Positions 28,401 through 37,479 of a stretch of DNA of 64,000 nucleotides are shown here, piece by piece; within the stretch, counting starts at the first letter, position 1; every line of letters begins with the position of its first letter. The notes below the pieces were generated by a model. The model saw only the letters and a list, made by a program, of their open reading frames with translations. It had not been told where the DNA came from and did not search any database. This DNA comes from an uncultured Sphingobacteriales bacterium (GTDB lineage: Bacteria; Bacteroidota; Bacteroidia; Chitinophagales; Chitinophagaceae), in NCBI GenBank assembly GCA_937871285.1, contig CALMQS010000049.1:62001-126000 (forward strand), in the 5' to 3' direction. Position numbers and translations under genes: made by a program.

Positions 28401-28698
28401 GGTATTCATCCTGGGAGGGAAAGTTTAAAGGGCGGGATTGCATATTGATCTCATCCGCGCTCCATCCCAGGTTTCTTACGGTAAGGTCCCGGTCGGGGAA
28501 GCTTGCATACAATAATGGCTCAAAGTAGTTGTAGTTCTGCAACCGCTCCGCGAAAGTGTTTCCTATAAAAACGATGTGGCTGTTGGACTGAGGGTTAAGC
28601 TGGTGAACTACACGCACTTTTGTGGAGCAGGAAAATAAAAGGAAAGTGTAAAAGAATAATGTATGGTAAGGGAGCCGGGACATATATTTCCTGAGCAT
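25447..28698 (-). CDS. SGNH-propeller-HEAT-cupredoxin fusion lipoprotein
   Basis: A 1083-residue lipoprotein (lipobox LLFSC, Cys24). An N-terminal SGNH-hydrolase-like domain (about 40-235: FIGNTFAERL, CYGLNEAF, NGIHLNDKGY) is followed by a dehydrogenase propeller (about 340-690, loops DSNGDGIAD and DTDGDGKAD), HEAT-like helices (about 700-900) and a C-terminal cupredoxin. Copper ligands are complete: H998 (PHNVV), C1066, H1071 and M1075 (CSFPGHWQTM). The copper domain replaces the cytochrome c found in the sister proteins here and could be the electron acceptor. The oxidised substrate is unknown. Confidence 0.85.
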   Translation of the reverse strand: MLRKYMSRLPYHTLFFYTFLLFSCSTKVRVVHQLNPQSNSHIVFIGNTFAERLQNYNYFEPLLYASFPDRDLTVRNLGWSADEINMQSRPLNFPSQDEYLAKLKADIIFACYGLNEAFKGPDSLDSFKQQLSAYLQHMQQQKYNGNTPPEIILVSPIAHEKLGGFLPDPAAHNKNLALYTKGMQEVAQKLGIPFINLFESSKKMAAGADSVTINGIHLNDKGYKAVSEVMAKSLGLQVSAWETDNYSINLKKLIDQKNQQFFYLYRAVNSEYIVGRRKEPWVQPPGGPISYPGELAKLNNMVTRLDSIVWAQSKTNDAGHFVQADNILNDTIQFIPIDKAALTAPSADQFILPEGYEINLFASEVDFSISNPVKITFDPQGRLWVADMASYPQYLPGAQPNDKIVVLEDSNGDGIADKETIFADSLYMPTSIELGNGGVYVSQPPNILFLKDTDGDGKADQKEIILHGFGTEDVHHSIDTYTWGPDGALYWHTGTFLHSQVETPYGPQRGDYGVTWRFEPETQKLEPYVSYPYANPWGHVFLRNGTQIISDVSTGMNYFAPPLSVASTYPVKHTGMRDFLTSAAKPKTCGTEIISSRHFPDDVQGNVLFNTFIGFQGIKQHRVHEDGSGIIAHETEPLLQSTDPNFRPVDLRFGPDGALYIVDWYNPIINHGERALRDPLRDHTHGRIWRLTYKHKKLLTPVDLTKLSIEQLLDQLKVYEDRHRYTTRTQLRQLPAETVIPALEKWTAGLDGNDKEYEQNKLEALWVYQQFNHPYEQLLNELLQSKNPYIKTAATRVLFYWRTDIKDAENKLIALSQDSSAKVRLQAIISLSHYNTENTLNALLATTTLPVDDYIDYALKESFRHLKPVWMAMFKKDKNFLFNEPAKARYLLGSLSNEKELQVPGFITDDPAWPKYGYKALTEKDYNELKDVTAVSNFRKNMQAPVERTKNAAISIPGKTVLRLSAVPARMAFDKTSITVKAGAEVALIFENADGMPHNVVIIKPGSSEKVGKAAEAMAAQKDGYEKSFVPQMPEVLFATPLVNSGENFRLDFTVPDKPGDYPFICSFPGHWQTMKGVIKVVK

Positions 28699-28867
28699 AA
28701 ACGTAATTAGATTAATGGTAGCGCCTGTTTCCCCGTGAACTTGCGCAATATAAAAATGATTTCCCCGGGAAGATAGAACAATAGCAATAAACAGGTATCC
28801 TGTACATACATGTTGAACAATATTTCAATATCGTATTCCTTCTGACAGATCTGTTTCAGCAGATTAT

Positions 28868-31183
28868 TTACCACTTCATCAGCTCCTCCGCCGTAAAAGG
28901 TTGCTGCCGTTCATTCCAGTGCTGCCGTATCTTTAATACTTCATCGCTTGTTATGCCGGAGGCGTTGTTGTTCCAGCTCTTCCTGATATAGCTCAGCACC
29001 TGTGCAATGGTTTCATCTGTAATGTCTTTATTCTGCGCAAGCCCGGGCATATCACCGCTGATCTCGGGTGATTTGTATAGTTTTTTGTTCACCTTAACCG
29101 GTCCGGTTAACCCGTACAATACAATGGCGATCAGCTTATCCTTGTCGCCCGTTACCCAATCTGAATTGTTCAGCGGGGGAGCCAGCGCGGCTATACCATT
29201 GCCGTCTTCGCCATGACAGGTTTGGCAGGTGGAGTTAAACAAGCTGATGCCCGCGGGGAATTGTTTCCTGAACAGGGCCGTATCTTTTCTGATGGGTTTG
29301 CTATTGATATTGGCAATTGTTTTTTTGAGCTGTTGTATAATGGCAAGATTCGAATCTGCAGGAGCGGGTGCGAGCTTTTGATAAAACACAGCTTCACGGT
29401 TCTCCAGGTTGCTGATTACAGCATCGCTTACGAATGGATTGCCAGCGTAAGTTTTTGCAAGGGCCATTAGCATATCATCGGCTATGGATTTATTAAAAGG
29501 CCCGATAGCCCGTATGCCAAAAGCAATATAGGGCGCGGCAATGCTGTCGTTACTGCTTATCATTTGCTGCAGCACCGGCACAAACTGTTTGTAATTGGTT
29601 TTGTTTACTACGAATGGCAGCGTGGCAATAGCCTGTACCCTGATCTTATCATTGCTGTGCTGCGTGAGTGGCAATACCTCTTCCGCCTGCAATACTCCCA
29701 TACCCTCTAAGGTCCAAAGCGAATGAATAAGCGTTAAGGGATCATCCGTTTTTTTAAGATTGTTGCGCAATACGGGTACGGCTTTTGTAAGCTTTCCGTC
29801 TACCAGCATTTGTTGTGCCTTATCTCTTATCCATCCGTTAGGCGACTGCAGGAGTGCGGCGAGTTTCACGGGGTCGTGAGGCATCACTACCGGCTTCAAT
29901 GACGCGCCTTCCGGAACTACCTTATAGATACGGCCGCAGTTCAGCGGTTGGGAAAGCGACCGCCCGCTGATCTCTTTTTTCAGGTAATCGGTTAAATAAA
30001 ATTTATGCTGGATGATGCCTCTATACATATCCGTTATGTACAGGGCGCCGTCGGGGCCATTATACAAATTTACCGGCCGGAAACGTTCATCAATGCTCGT
30101 AAGAAATTCTTTTCCTGCATAGGCCTGCTTCCCTTTAATAACATAGCCATCTTCCTCCAGTATATTTCTCTTGATAAGGTTCGCCGAAGGTTCTGCAACA
30201 AAAGCATTGTTGTGATAGGCTGCTTTAAATAGCCCGCCCCGGTAAATAACGGGGCCGCAGGCAGCGGTAAAGTTTACTAAGCGTAAGCTGTCGTCGAGGA
30301 TGTTTTCCATATAACCCCTGTTTACACCGGGTGTGGGACGCGCGGGATATACCCGGTTGCTTTCTACTATTTTTACATTGTATCCCGCCAGGCTGCGCTG
30401 GTTGACATTACCCGTTCCGGTGGCCGGCAGGAAATAGTCGCCCAATAAATTCTGTGAATTATTATTGTAGAACAACCGGCCGTAATCATCCTGCGTTATC
30501 CCCCATTGCCCGCGAAAGCGCGTCCACTCCGTAAGCCAGTACCCGTTTTTCTTCCTGTACCTCTTTTCAGTATTGGCACTGTATATCCAGTTATCCATGG
30601 CTCTCATTAAGCCATTGGCATCATGTTCCACATTGTTGCCGGAAGTATATGCTGCATCTACCAAAACTTTTTTACCCGGACGGTCGTGCTTTATTTCAAC
30701 ATACCAGAGCTCAGGAGGTGCCGCCACCAGGATGCCATCTTCTATTAAGCATATGGCTCTTGGCAATACCAATGAATCCATAAACACTTTCCTGTTATCT
30801 GCAACGCCGTCTCCGTTCTTATCTTCTAATATTACAATCTTACCATTAGGACGGTCTTCACCTGTACCGGATGTGTCGGGCATATACCCTTCCATTTCCA
30901 GCGCCCATATTCTTCCTTTATCATCGAAGGTTAACGCAATGGGTGTGCTGATAAGGGGTTCGGCGGCTACAAGCTGTACTTCAAAGCCTTCTTCCACTTC
31001 CATTGCCGCAAGCGATTTTTCAGGCGATAGTACCGGGGATTGACTTATTATCTCTTTCCGTTCAAGTGAATCTAATGGGGTGGGCTTTATACCCGGGCCT
31101 TTACCGGAATGGCAGCCCGCCAATAAACAAACAACTATAAAACAAGAAAAGCATTGAATTATTCTTCTGATCATTTTTACCAA
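28868..31183 (-). CDS. Propeller-HEAT-cytochrome c lipoprotein (second copy)
   Basis: A 771-residue lipoprotein (lipobox LLAGC, Cys24). The propeller (about 60-430) has the D-x-D-x-D-G loop EDKNGDGVADNR, HEAT-like helices cover about 440-600, and the C-terminus is a classical cytochrome c with C653-Q-T-C656-H657 and probable axial M712 (SGDMPGL). It differs from the 2658-5774 protein in length and in having an ordinary cytochrome c with a Met ligand. It is 170 bp from the cupredoxin-type gene on the same strand, so the two may be co-regulated. Confidence 0.85.
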   Translation of the reverse strand: MVKMIRRIIQCFSCFIVVCLLAGCHSGKGPGIKPTPLDSLERKEIISQSPVLSPEKSLAAMEVEEGFEVQLVAAEPLISTPIALTFDDKGRIWALEMEGYMPDTSGTGEDRPNGKIVILEDKNGDGVADNRKVFMDSLVLPRAICLIEDGILVAAPPELWYVEIKHDRPGKKVLVDAAYTSGNNVEHDANGLMRAMDNWIYSANTEKRYRKKNGYWLTEWTRFRGQWGITQDDYGRLFYNNNSQNLLGDYFLPATGTGNVNQRSLAGYNVKIVESNRVYPARPTPGVNRGYMENILDDSLRLVNFTAACGPVIYRGGLFKAAYHNNAFVAEPSANLIKRNILEEDGYVIKGKQAYAGKEFLTSIDERFRPVNLYNGPDGALYITDMYRGIIQHKFYLTDYLKKEISGRSLSQPLNCGRIYKVVPEGASLKPVVMPHDPVKLAALLQSPNGWIRDKAQQMLVDGKLTKAVPVLRNNLKKTDDPLTLIHSLWTLEGMGVLQAEEVLPLTQHSNDKIRVQAIATLPFVVNKTNYKQFVPVLQQMISSNDSIAAPYIAFGIRAIGPFNKSIADDMLMALAKTYAGNPFVSDAVISNLENREAVFYQKLAPAPADSNLAIIQQLKKTIANINSKPIRKDTALFRKQFPAGISLFNSTCQTCHGEDGNGIAALAPPLNNSDWVTGDKDKLIAIVLYGLTGPVKVNKKLYKSPEISGDMPGLAQNKDITDETIAQVLSYIRKSWNNNASGITSDEVLKIRQHWNERQQPFTAEELMKW

Positions 31184-31198
31184 TTCCTTAATTAAATT

Positions 31199-31251
31199 GC
31201 CACAGATTCGCAGATTAATATACCCTGTATAAAAACCTGCGGATCTGTGGC
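31199..31251. repeat. Imperfect 15-bp inverted repeat
   Basis: GCCACAGATTCGCAG (31199-31213) pairs with CTGCGGATCTGTGGC (31237-31251), one mismatch, 23-nt loop. It lies between two minus-strand genes. No T-run follows on the minus strand, so it is not a clear intrinsic terminator. Confidence 0.6.
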
Positions 31252-31295
31252 TAAAAGATCATGCCATTATATCATCGTTAACCTCGAAATCTTTA

Positions 31296-32681
31296 CTATA
31301 CTTCATTTGGTACGATGTACGGTGGACGGTATACCCGGGTAAGCATGGCATCCGCTTCCGTATCATTTACAAATTTTTCATTGTCCCTGTTGCCGCCCAT
31401 AAATTTCAGATCGCGGTTGAGGCGGTAAGAAATGTTGGCTAATAAAGGAAGCGATGATGAGAAGAAGCCTTCATTGATGTCGCAATGCAGATCATTATTA
31501 TTGCCTGAGCGTATGGCGTCAATAAAATTGGCATAATGTTCAGTGCCTCCCGGGGGCGTTCTTGGGTCAACCGGCTTTTTGGCGTCTGTTTTTTGCGAAC
31601 CGGCAAAAGGCTTGTCTTCCCTTTTGCGGAATGCTTTCCATGTGCCGCCATCTAATTCAAGATAACCTTCCGTACCATAAAACATATTGCCAATGCGGAT
31701 ATCAAGACTTGACTCTCCATTAGAATACCTGCCGCGGGTTTCAAACTCCAGCATCTTCCCGTCTTCGTATTTGAAAATGGAAGTTTGGGTATTGGGCGTT
31801 TCCTGCGCGCATTCTTTAGGGTCAATACCATATATGCCACCATGCGAATAAATGGAAACAGGGTGTTCATTTTTATTGAGTCCCCAACGGGCGATATCAA
31901 ACTGGTGCGGTCCCTGGTTCCCGGTATCACCATTGCCGGTATCCCAGAACCAATGCCAGTTATAATGTCCTTTCTTCTCATTATAGGGCCGGTAAGTAAC
32001 GGGGCCTAACCAGCGGTCGTAATGAAGCGTAGCGGGGGGCGTGCTGTCTTTGGCTATGCCGAAAGAATCACGTGGCTTAATGCAAAGTCCTCTTGCCATA
32101 AATACATCGCCGATACCGCCATCGTGCAGAAATTTCATGGCTTCCATTACATTGCTGATGGAGCGGTTCTGAAATCCTACCTGAACACGCCTGTCGTATT
32201 TTCGGGCGGCTTCAATCATTTTACGCCCTTCCCATACATCGTGCGATGCGGGTTTTTCTACATATACATGTTTCCCCGCCTGGCAGGCCCAAATGGTGCC
32301 CAGGGCATGCCAGTGATTGGGTGTTGCAAACGAAACCGCGTCTATTTCCTTGTCGTCGAATACTTTGCGCATATCCCACTCCGTTAGTGGCTTTTCGCCC
32401 ATCTTATCGCTCACTATCTTAGCCCTGGAGTCAAACCACTGTTCATCCGCATCACAAATTGTTTTAAGCCGGATATTACGGCTGGTTTTAAGCGCGCACC
32501 AGTTATTGATATGGGTTTGTCCCTGTCCGTGAATGCCTATAACCGCTATGTTAAGCCGCTCATTAGCGCCGGGTATGGCGGCATACGATTTAGCGCTTAA
32601 GCCCATAGCGGTGATACCGATACCTGCACCGGCCATAGCTGATTTTTTAATAAACTCCCTTCTCGGGTAATTTTTTTGCAT
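31296..32681 (-). CDS. Exported Gfo/Idh/MocA family oxidoreductase (second copy)
   Basis: A 461-residue protein with a Tat signal (NYPRREFIKKSAMAGAG). The dinucleotide-binding loop GIHGQG is at 49-54 and the EKP motif at 142-144. It is longer than the 12720-14003 copy and contains the KPRDSFG and NWHWFWDTGNGDTGNQGPHQ segments typical of the larger exported subgroup. It is followed on the same strand by the propeller-cytochrome gene, so the two could share a pathway: oxidation of a sugar by one and electron disposal by the other. Substrate unknown. Confidence 0.9.
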   Translation of the reverse strand: MQKNYPRREFIKKSAMAGAGIGITAMGLSAKSYAAIPGANERLNIAVIGIHGQGQTHINNWCALKTSRNIRLKTICDADEQWFDSRAKIVSDKMGEKPLTEWDMRKVFDDKEIDAVSFATPNHWHALGTIWACQAGKHVYVEKPASHDVWEGRKMIEAARKYDRRVQVGFQNRSISNVMEAMKFLHDGGIGDVFMARGLCIKPRDSFGIAKDSTPPATLHYDRWLGPVTYRPYNEKKGHYNWHWFWDTGNGDTGNQGPHQFDIARWGLNKNEHPVSIYSHGGIYGIDPKECAQETPNTQTSIFKYEDGKMLEFETRGRYSNGESSLDIRIGNMFYGTEGYLELDGGTWKAFRKREDKPFAGSQKTDAKKPVDPRTPPGGTEHYANFIDAIRSGNNNDLHCDINEGFFSSSLPLLANISYRLNRDLKFMGGNRDNEKFVNDTEADAMLTRVYRPPYIVPNEV

Positions 32682-32770
32682 GGTTGTTTTGTTTTTTTAT
32701 ATGAACAAATCGTTTTTTATTGGAATTAGCCTGCCTGCCCTGCACCCTGAAACTTGCACCCTGTAACTCT

Positions 32771-33655
32771 TTACCTTCGCTGTGCTTTGGCGGTCATTTC
32801 GTTAAACACCGCCAGTTGTTCTTTCATGGCTAGTATCCTGTCCTGGGGTTCGGTACGGGCTTCTAAAAGTATCCACCCGTTATATTTTATACCGGTAAAA
32901 AGATTCATGAGTTGCTGGTAGGGATACTCGTTAGTATTCAATTCGCGTACATGAACAGTATCTCCGAACCATTTTTTTACTGAATTAAAATTGGCTTCCA
33001 GCCCGGGAGGGAGGAGGTCTTCGGGATTGCAGTTCCAGCAGATCTTTACATTGGGTTCGGTAACCTGTTCAAAAATAGCTTTCATGTTAGGAATTTCCTG
33101 CGTAAGGTTACCGTGCACTTCCACCCGCACCAATTGCCCGAGATTTTTTGCAAATTTTCCCACTTCATTAAAAGAGGAGGCTATTTGTGCAATTGTTTTT
33201 TCTTTGGGAACAGCAGCCGGCAGGTTATTGGGTTTTACTTTTATGCCTGTGGCCCCAATATCTTTACAAAGCTGTATGTATGCTTTTGTTTGTTCAATAT
33301 TTTTTTTCAGTTCAGCAGGGTCGGGACTGTGATATTCAAAATTAGAACCATAGCCGATACAGGTAACCGGGCTGTTGGCAAAGCGTTTCTTCACCTCTGC
33401 CCGTTCTGCCGCAGACAGATTGATCTCAACCTTATGTGCATGCTGGGTTCTGAGCTCAACGCCCCATAAGCCCGTTTTTTCACAATTGGCAAGTAGTGTG
33501 GGTAAATCCCAGTCTCTTCCCCACTGGTAAGTTACCAATCCAAACCGCATTTTGGGACCGGCATTGTAAAAGCTGCTTAATGTTCCGGCGGCGGTTAATC
33601 CTAAGCCCGCAATAGTGGTTTTGCGTAAGAAATCACGGCGTGACAGGTCTTTCAT
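32771..33655 (-). CDS. Exported sugar isomerase/epimerase, TIM barrel
   Basis: A 294-residue xylose-isomerase-like TIM barrel with a Tat signal (SRRDFLRKTTIAGLGL). Likely metal-binding residues are E179 (VRVEVHGN), the N208-region (CWNCNPED), H235 (VHVREL) and E265 (LLEAR). It is about 90 bp upstream of the Gfo/Idh/MocA gene on the same strand, so the two are probably co-transcribed. Related proteins act as isomerases or lyases on keto sugars; the substrate here is unknown. Confidence 0.85.
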   Translation of the reverse strand: MKDLSRRDFLRKTTIAGLGLTAAGTLSSFYNAGPKMRFGLVTYQWGRDWDLPTLLANCEKTGLWGVELRTQHAHKVEINLSAAERAEVKKRFANSPVTCIGYGSNFEYHSPDPAELKKNIEQTKAYIQLCKDIGATGIKVKPNNLPAAVPKEKTIAQIASSFNEVGKFAKNLGQLVRVEVHGNLTQEIPNMKAIFEQVTEPNVKICWNCNPEDLLPPGLEANFNSVKKWFGDTVHVRELNTNEYPYQQLMNLFTGIKYNGWILLEARTEPQDRILAMKEQLAVFNEMTAKAQRR

Positions 33656-33771
33656 TTTTTCCTGGTGGGGATTTTTATTGATTATTTATTTTTTATGACT
33701 ATGTTGGTGCTTATAACAGATAAACAGGAACGGTTTCCTATCCTGGATTTTATTTTTATAATTAAAGTTAA

Positions 33772-34539
33772 ATGAAAAATATATTAAAAATCACAAAGCC
33801 ACAACTATGTGTTGTTGTGATGCTGATTATTGGCAGCTTTGCTTACGCGCAAAAAGCAACATTAGCATTTGGAAAAGTGAAGCCGCTTAATACGATTACT
33901 TCAGGTTTAAATGAGGGCACTCCCATACAATGGATCAATGTAAATACAGCGGAAGATACGTGGTCGTTAAAAGATGACATTCTTATTTGTAAGGGCTTGC
34001 CCATTGGTGTAATGAGAAGTGAAAGACAGTTTGAGAATTTCATTATGCATGTTGAATGGAAGCATATGGAGGCGGGAGGGAACTCGGGCGTGTTTGTATG
34101 GAGCAGCGCCCGCCCTGGCAGCAATCGCCTGCCGGATGGCGTGGAGGTACAAATGCTGGAGTTAGACTGGGTGAAGCTGAATAAGCAAAATGGCGTTACA
34201 CCGCCTATCGCTTATGTGCATGGCGAGCTTTTTGGCGTGGGTGGAGTAACCACTACTCCCGATAATCCGCGCGGCGAGCGCAGTAAATCTATTGAGAACC
34301 TGTGTAAAGGCCGCGGCGAATGGAATACCTACGATGTGGTGTGCGTGGATGGTGTGATCAAACTTTCCGTAAATGGAAAATTTGTTAATGGCGTGGCACA
34401 TGCATCTCAAAAAAAAGGTTACCTGTGCTTAGAATCGGAAGGTGCCCTTATCCATTTCCGCAACCTGCAAATTATTGAGCTTCCGCCGGGAGTAACGGCT
34501 GCAAGCCAGGCCGCGCCGTTGTTTGAAGCTAAGGATTGA
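33772..34539 (+). CDS. Exported DUF1080 (3-keto-disaccharide hydrolase) protein
   Basis: A 255-residue single-domain DUF1080 protein with a signal peptide cleaved after residue 26 (AYA-Q). The concanavalin-like fold shows the hallmark GGNSGVFV at 102-109, EVQMLELDW, and the end segment [19 protein letters not shown]. Some DUF1080 members hydrolyse 3-keto glycosides. It is divergent from the TIM-barrel and oxidoreductase genes, a grouping that supports a periplasmic oxidise-then-hydrolyse route for glycosides. Confidence 0.85.
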   Translation: MKNILKITKPQLCVVVMLIIGSFAYAQKATLAFGKVKPLNTITSGLNEGTPIQWINVNTAEDTWSLKDDILICKGLPIGVMRSERQFENFIMHVEWKHMEAGGNSGVFVWSSARPGSNRLPDGVEVQMLELDWVKLNKQNGVTPPIAYVHGELFGVGGVTTTPDNPRGERSKSIENLCKGRGEWNTYDVVCVDGVIKLSVNGKFVNGVAHASQKKGYLCLESEGALIHFRNLQIIELPPGVTAASQAAPLFEAKD

Positions 34540-34650
34540 TAAACATTAACCTTTATTAACCTCTGTTCTTTTTATTATAGTATGGTTGAAGCTATCTTTG
34601 GCGGCATCTGGCTTGTGGTGAATGATTACAGATAACCCTACAATACTATA

Positions 34651-37479
34651 ATGAAACCCGGTATTCTGATTTTTATATTGCTGATTAGCTTTTCCATAGC
34701 AAGTATTGCCCAAACAAACCGTACGGTACGGGGTAAGGTATACGACAGCAGCCATGTGGTTTTACCCGGCGCAACGGTAATGCTTATTCCCGATGCAGGT
34801 AAAGACACTTTAAAAACAGTAACGGACAAAACCGGGCAGTTCATTTTTTTACAGGTGGCAACAAAAAGATTTACATTAAAGATTACCAATGCAGGGCTGG
34901 AAGATGTGATCAACGCGTATGACGTTGAAGAAGGCAAATCCGATTTTAATATTGGCAGTATTACCATGCTGCCCGCTTTCCAAACACTGCAGGAAATAGT
35001 GATCAGCCCGCCGCCGGTTGTTATTAAGGAAGATACCATTGAATTCCGGGCGGATTCTTTTAGGGTAAGGCCCAATTCATCGGTGGAGGATCTTTTAAAA
35101 AAGCTGCCGGGTCTGGAGGTAGATAAGGATGGCAATATTACCGCGCAGGGTAAAACGGTAACTAAAATTAAAGTAAATGGCAAAGACTTTTTTGGCGGCG
35201 ATCCCAAAACCGCTTCCCGCGAATTGCCGGCAGATATTATAGACAAAGTGCAGGTGGTGGACGATTACGGTGAACTTGCTGCTGCATCGGGTATTAAGGA
35301 TGGCGATCCGGATATCATCATTAACCTCCAGCTAAAGAAAGATAAGAACCAGGGCGTATTTGGCCGCGCTTCCGCCGGGTACGGTACGGATGACCGTTAC
35401 CAGGGTACCCTGAATGCTAACGTGTTCAGGGAAAGCACACAGCTTTCCGTTCTGGGGAATATGAATAATATTAATCAGAACCTCTTTAATTTCAGTGGTA
35501 ATGCAGGCGGCGGCAACAGGGGCGGCGGTGGCGGAAGAGGCGGCGGAGGAGGAAATTCAGGGGGCGGTGATGGCGGCTCTTCAGATACCAATGCGGATCA
35601 GAATGGCATTACCGATAATAAATCCATCGGGGCTAATTTCAGAACGGATTTCAAAAACAAGAAAGGTTCTTTTTACGGTAACTATAGCTTTGCCAACCGC
35701 AACACGGTTACCTTACGTAATACCTCGCAGGAGAATTTCTTTGGTGACGGCTCATTCGTCAATAATAAAAACAGCCTTTCCGATAACATTAATAATAATC
35801 ACCGCGCCAATCTCAATTTTGAATACAATTTCGATTCGCTGAATTATCTTAAGGTGAGCCCCAACTTTTCTTACGGGTATTCCAATAGCAGGAGTAACAG
35901 CGATTTTAATTATTGGGAAGATAATATATTTAAAACGCAGGAAGGATATAACGGGGATACGGTTCACCGGAAAACGCCCAATTTCAGCGGAGACATCAAT
36001 TATAATCACCGCTTCAGAAAAAGGGGCAGGAACTTTTCGGTTAATATCGGGCTGGGCACTTCTTCCGTGTTAAGTGATGACGATAAGATCAACTTTACAC
36101 GGGAATTCCTGAAGGCGGGTGGGTATTCGGATGCTTATCTCGACCAGTTGATCACACAGGATAATAACAATTATAACTACGGCATCCGCGCCACCTACAC
36201 GGAACCGGTTGCCAGCAACAGGTTCCTTGATATCAGCTACGCCTATAATAACTCGTATGTGAAAAATGACCGCCGCACTTTCGACCGCGACGCCCTCGGC
36301 AGTGCCCTTTCTTTTAACGACAGTCTTAGCAATGCGTATGAAAATACCTTTATCAATCAAAGAGCAGGGGTTAGCTTACGCACGGTTAATAAAAAATATA
36401 ATTATAGCGTAGGGTTAACAGTGCAGCCTATGGAGATCAACGGCTATTCTATTACCAAAGACAGCGCATATACACCGCAACGGAGAATAAGCGTGGCGCC
36501 TTCCGCAAGGCTTTCCTACAATTTTTCCCGGACCAAACGGCTGAATATGAACTATAATGCCAACTACGAGCAACCCTCTTTTGACCAGTTGCAGCCGGTT
36601 AAGGATGTATCTAACCCGCAATACCAAACCCAGGGTAACCCCAATCTGCGGCCGGCATTCAACCATAATTTCCGTGCTTTTTTTAATAATTTTAATTATA
36701 CAAGCGGCCGCACCATGTTTGTGGGGATGAGGGGAAATATGATCAATAACCGGATTGTAAATAATAATATGCGGATAGACAGCAGCGGCGCGCAGTTAAG
36801 CATGCCTGAAAATGTAAAGGGCAACTACAGCTTATCCGGTTTTTATAATTATGCGCAGCCTTTCCGGAACAGGAAATACGTTGTTTCCTTAAATGGAAAT
36901 GTAAATTATAATCATGATGTTGGACTGGTAGACAGCAAAAAGAACATCGGTAATAACTGGGTTGCCACCCAGCGGCTGAATCTTGAATTTAATTATAAAG
37001 AATGGCTTGAGTTAAACTTTAGCGGGGCTTACAGTCTTAATTCCACAAAATACACCCTCTCCCAAAATGGTGAACGCCTTGGTTCAGACGCATGGACATT
37101 GAGGAGTAATATGCGCATGGATATCCCGGGGGGACTGATACTGCGTTATGATATCAATTATCTTATTAATAACGGACTGGCATCCACTGTAAATGGCAAT
37201 CCCACCTTATTCAATGCTTCTATTGAGAAAACCATCTTTAAAAAGAAGAATGGTTTTATACGGGTATCGGGGTTTGATATTTTTAACCAGAATACCAATA
37301 TCAGCAGGCAGGTAACCGGCAACTCCATTATAGACAGCAGGGTAAACCGGCTTACCCGTTATTTCATGCTTACTTTTTCTTACCGGCTGATGCAGTTTAA
37401 AAGCGGGCAGCAAACCACTGAACAGAGCGGGGAAACAGGTCCGGGACGGGGAGGAAGAAGAGGAGATCGTCAGTGGTGA
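34651..37479 (+). CDS. Outer-membrane beta-barrel protein (OMP_b-brl_3, TonB-receptor-like)
   Basis: A 942-residue outer-membrane protein. A signal peptide (to about A20) is followed by a carboxypeptidase-regulatory-like beta-sandwich (about 25-110), a plug-like domain (about 125-235, VEDLLKKLPGLEVDKDG, LPADIIDKVQV), and a long barrel rich in aromatic and Asn residues. A Gly-rich loop (about 283-310, runs of GGG) sits between barrel strands. No TonB box was recognised. Members are widespread in Bacteroidota; cargo unknown. Located 110 bp after the DUF1080 gene but not obviously in the same operon. Confidence 0.85.
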   Translation: MKPGILIFILLISFSIASIAQTNRTVRGKVYDSSHVVLPGATVMLIPDAGKDTLKTVTDKTGQFIFLQVATKRFTLKITNAGLEDVINAYDVEEGKSDFNIGSITMLPAFQTLQEIVISPPPVVIKEDTIEFRADSFRVRPNSSVEDLLKKLPGLEVDKDGNITAQGKTVTKIKVNGKDFFGGDPKTASRELPADIIDKVQVVDDYGELAAASGIKDGDPDIIINLQLKKDKNQGVFGRASAGYGTDDRYQGTLNANVFRESTQLSVLGNMNNINQNLFNFSGNAGGGNRGGGGGRGGGGGNSGGGDGGSSDTNADQNGITDNKSIGANFRTDFKNKKGSFYGNYSFANRNTVTLRNTSQENFFGDGSFVNNKNSLSDNINNNHRANLNFEYNFDSLNYLKVSPNFSYGYSNSRSNSDFNYWEDNIFKTQEGYNGDTVHRKTPNFSGDINYNHRFRKRGRNFSVNIGLGTSSVLSDDDKINFTREFLKAGGYSDAYLDQLITQDNNNYNYGIRATYTEPVASNRFLDISYAYNNSYVKNDRRTFDRDALGSALSFNDSLSNAYENTFINQRAGVSLRTVNKKYNYSVGLTVQPMEINGYSITKDSAYTPQRRISVAPSARLSYNFSRTKRLNMNYNANYEQPSFDQLQPVKDVSNPQYQTQGNPNLRPAFNHNFRAFFNNFNYTSGRTMFVGMRGNMINNRIVNNNMRIDSSGAQLSMPENVKGNYSLSGFYNYAQPFRNRKYVVSLNGNVNYNHDVGLVDSKKNIGNNWVATQRLNLEFNYKEWLELNFSGAYSLNSTKYTLSQNGERLGSDAWTLRSNMRMDIPGGLILRYDINYLINNGLASTVNGNPTLFNASIEKTIFKKKNGFIRVSGFDIFNQNTNISRQVTGNSIIDSRVNRLTRYFMLTFSYRLMQFKSGQQTTEQSGETGPGRGGRRGDRQW

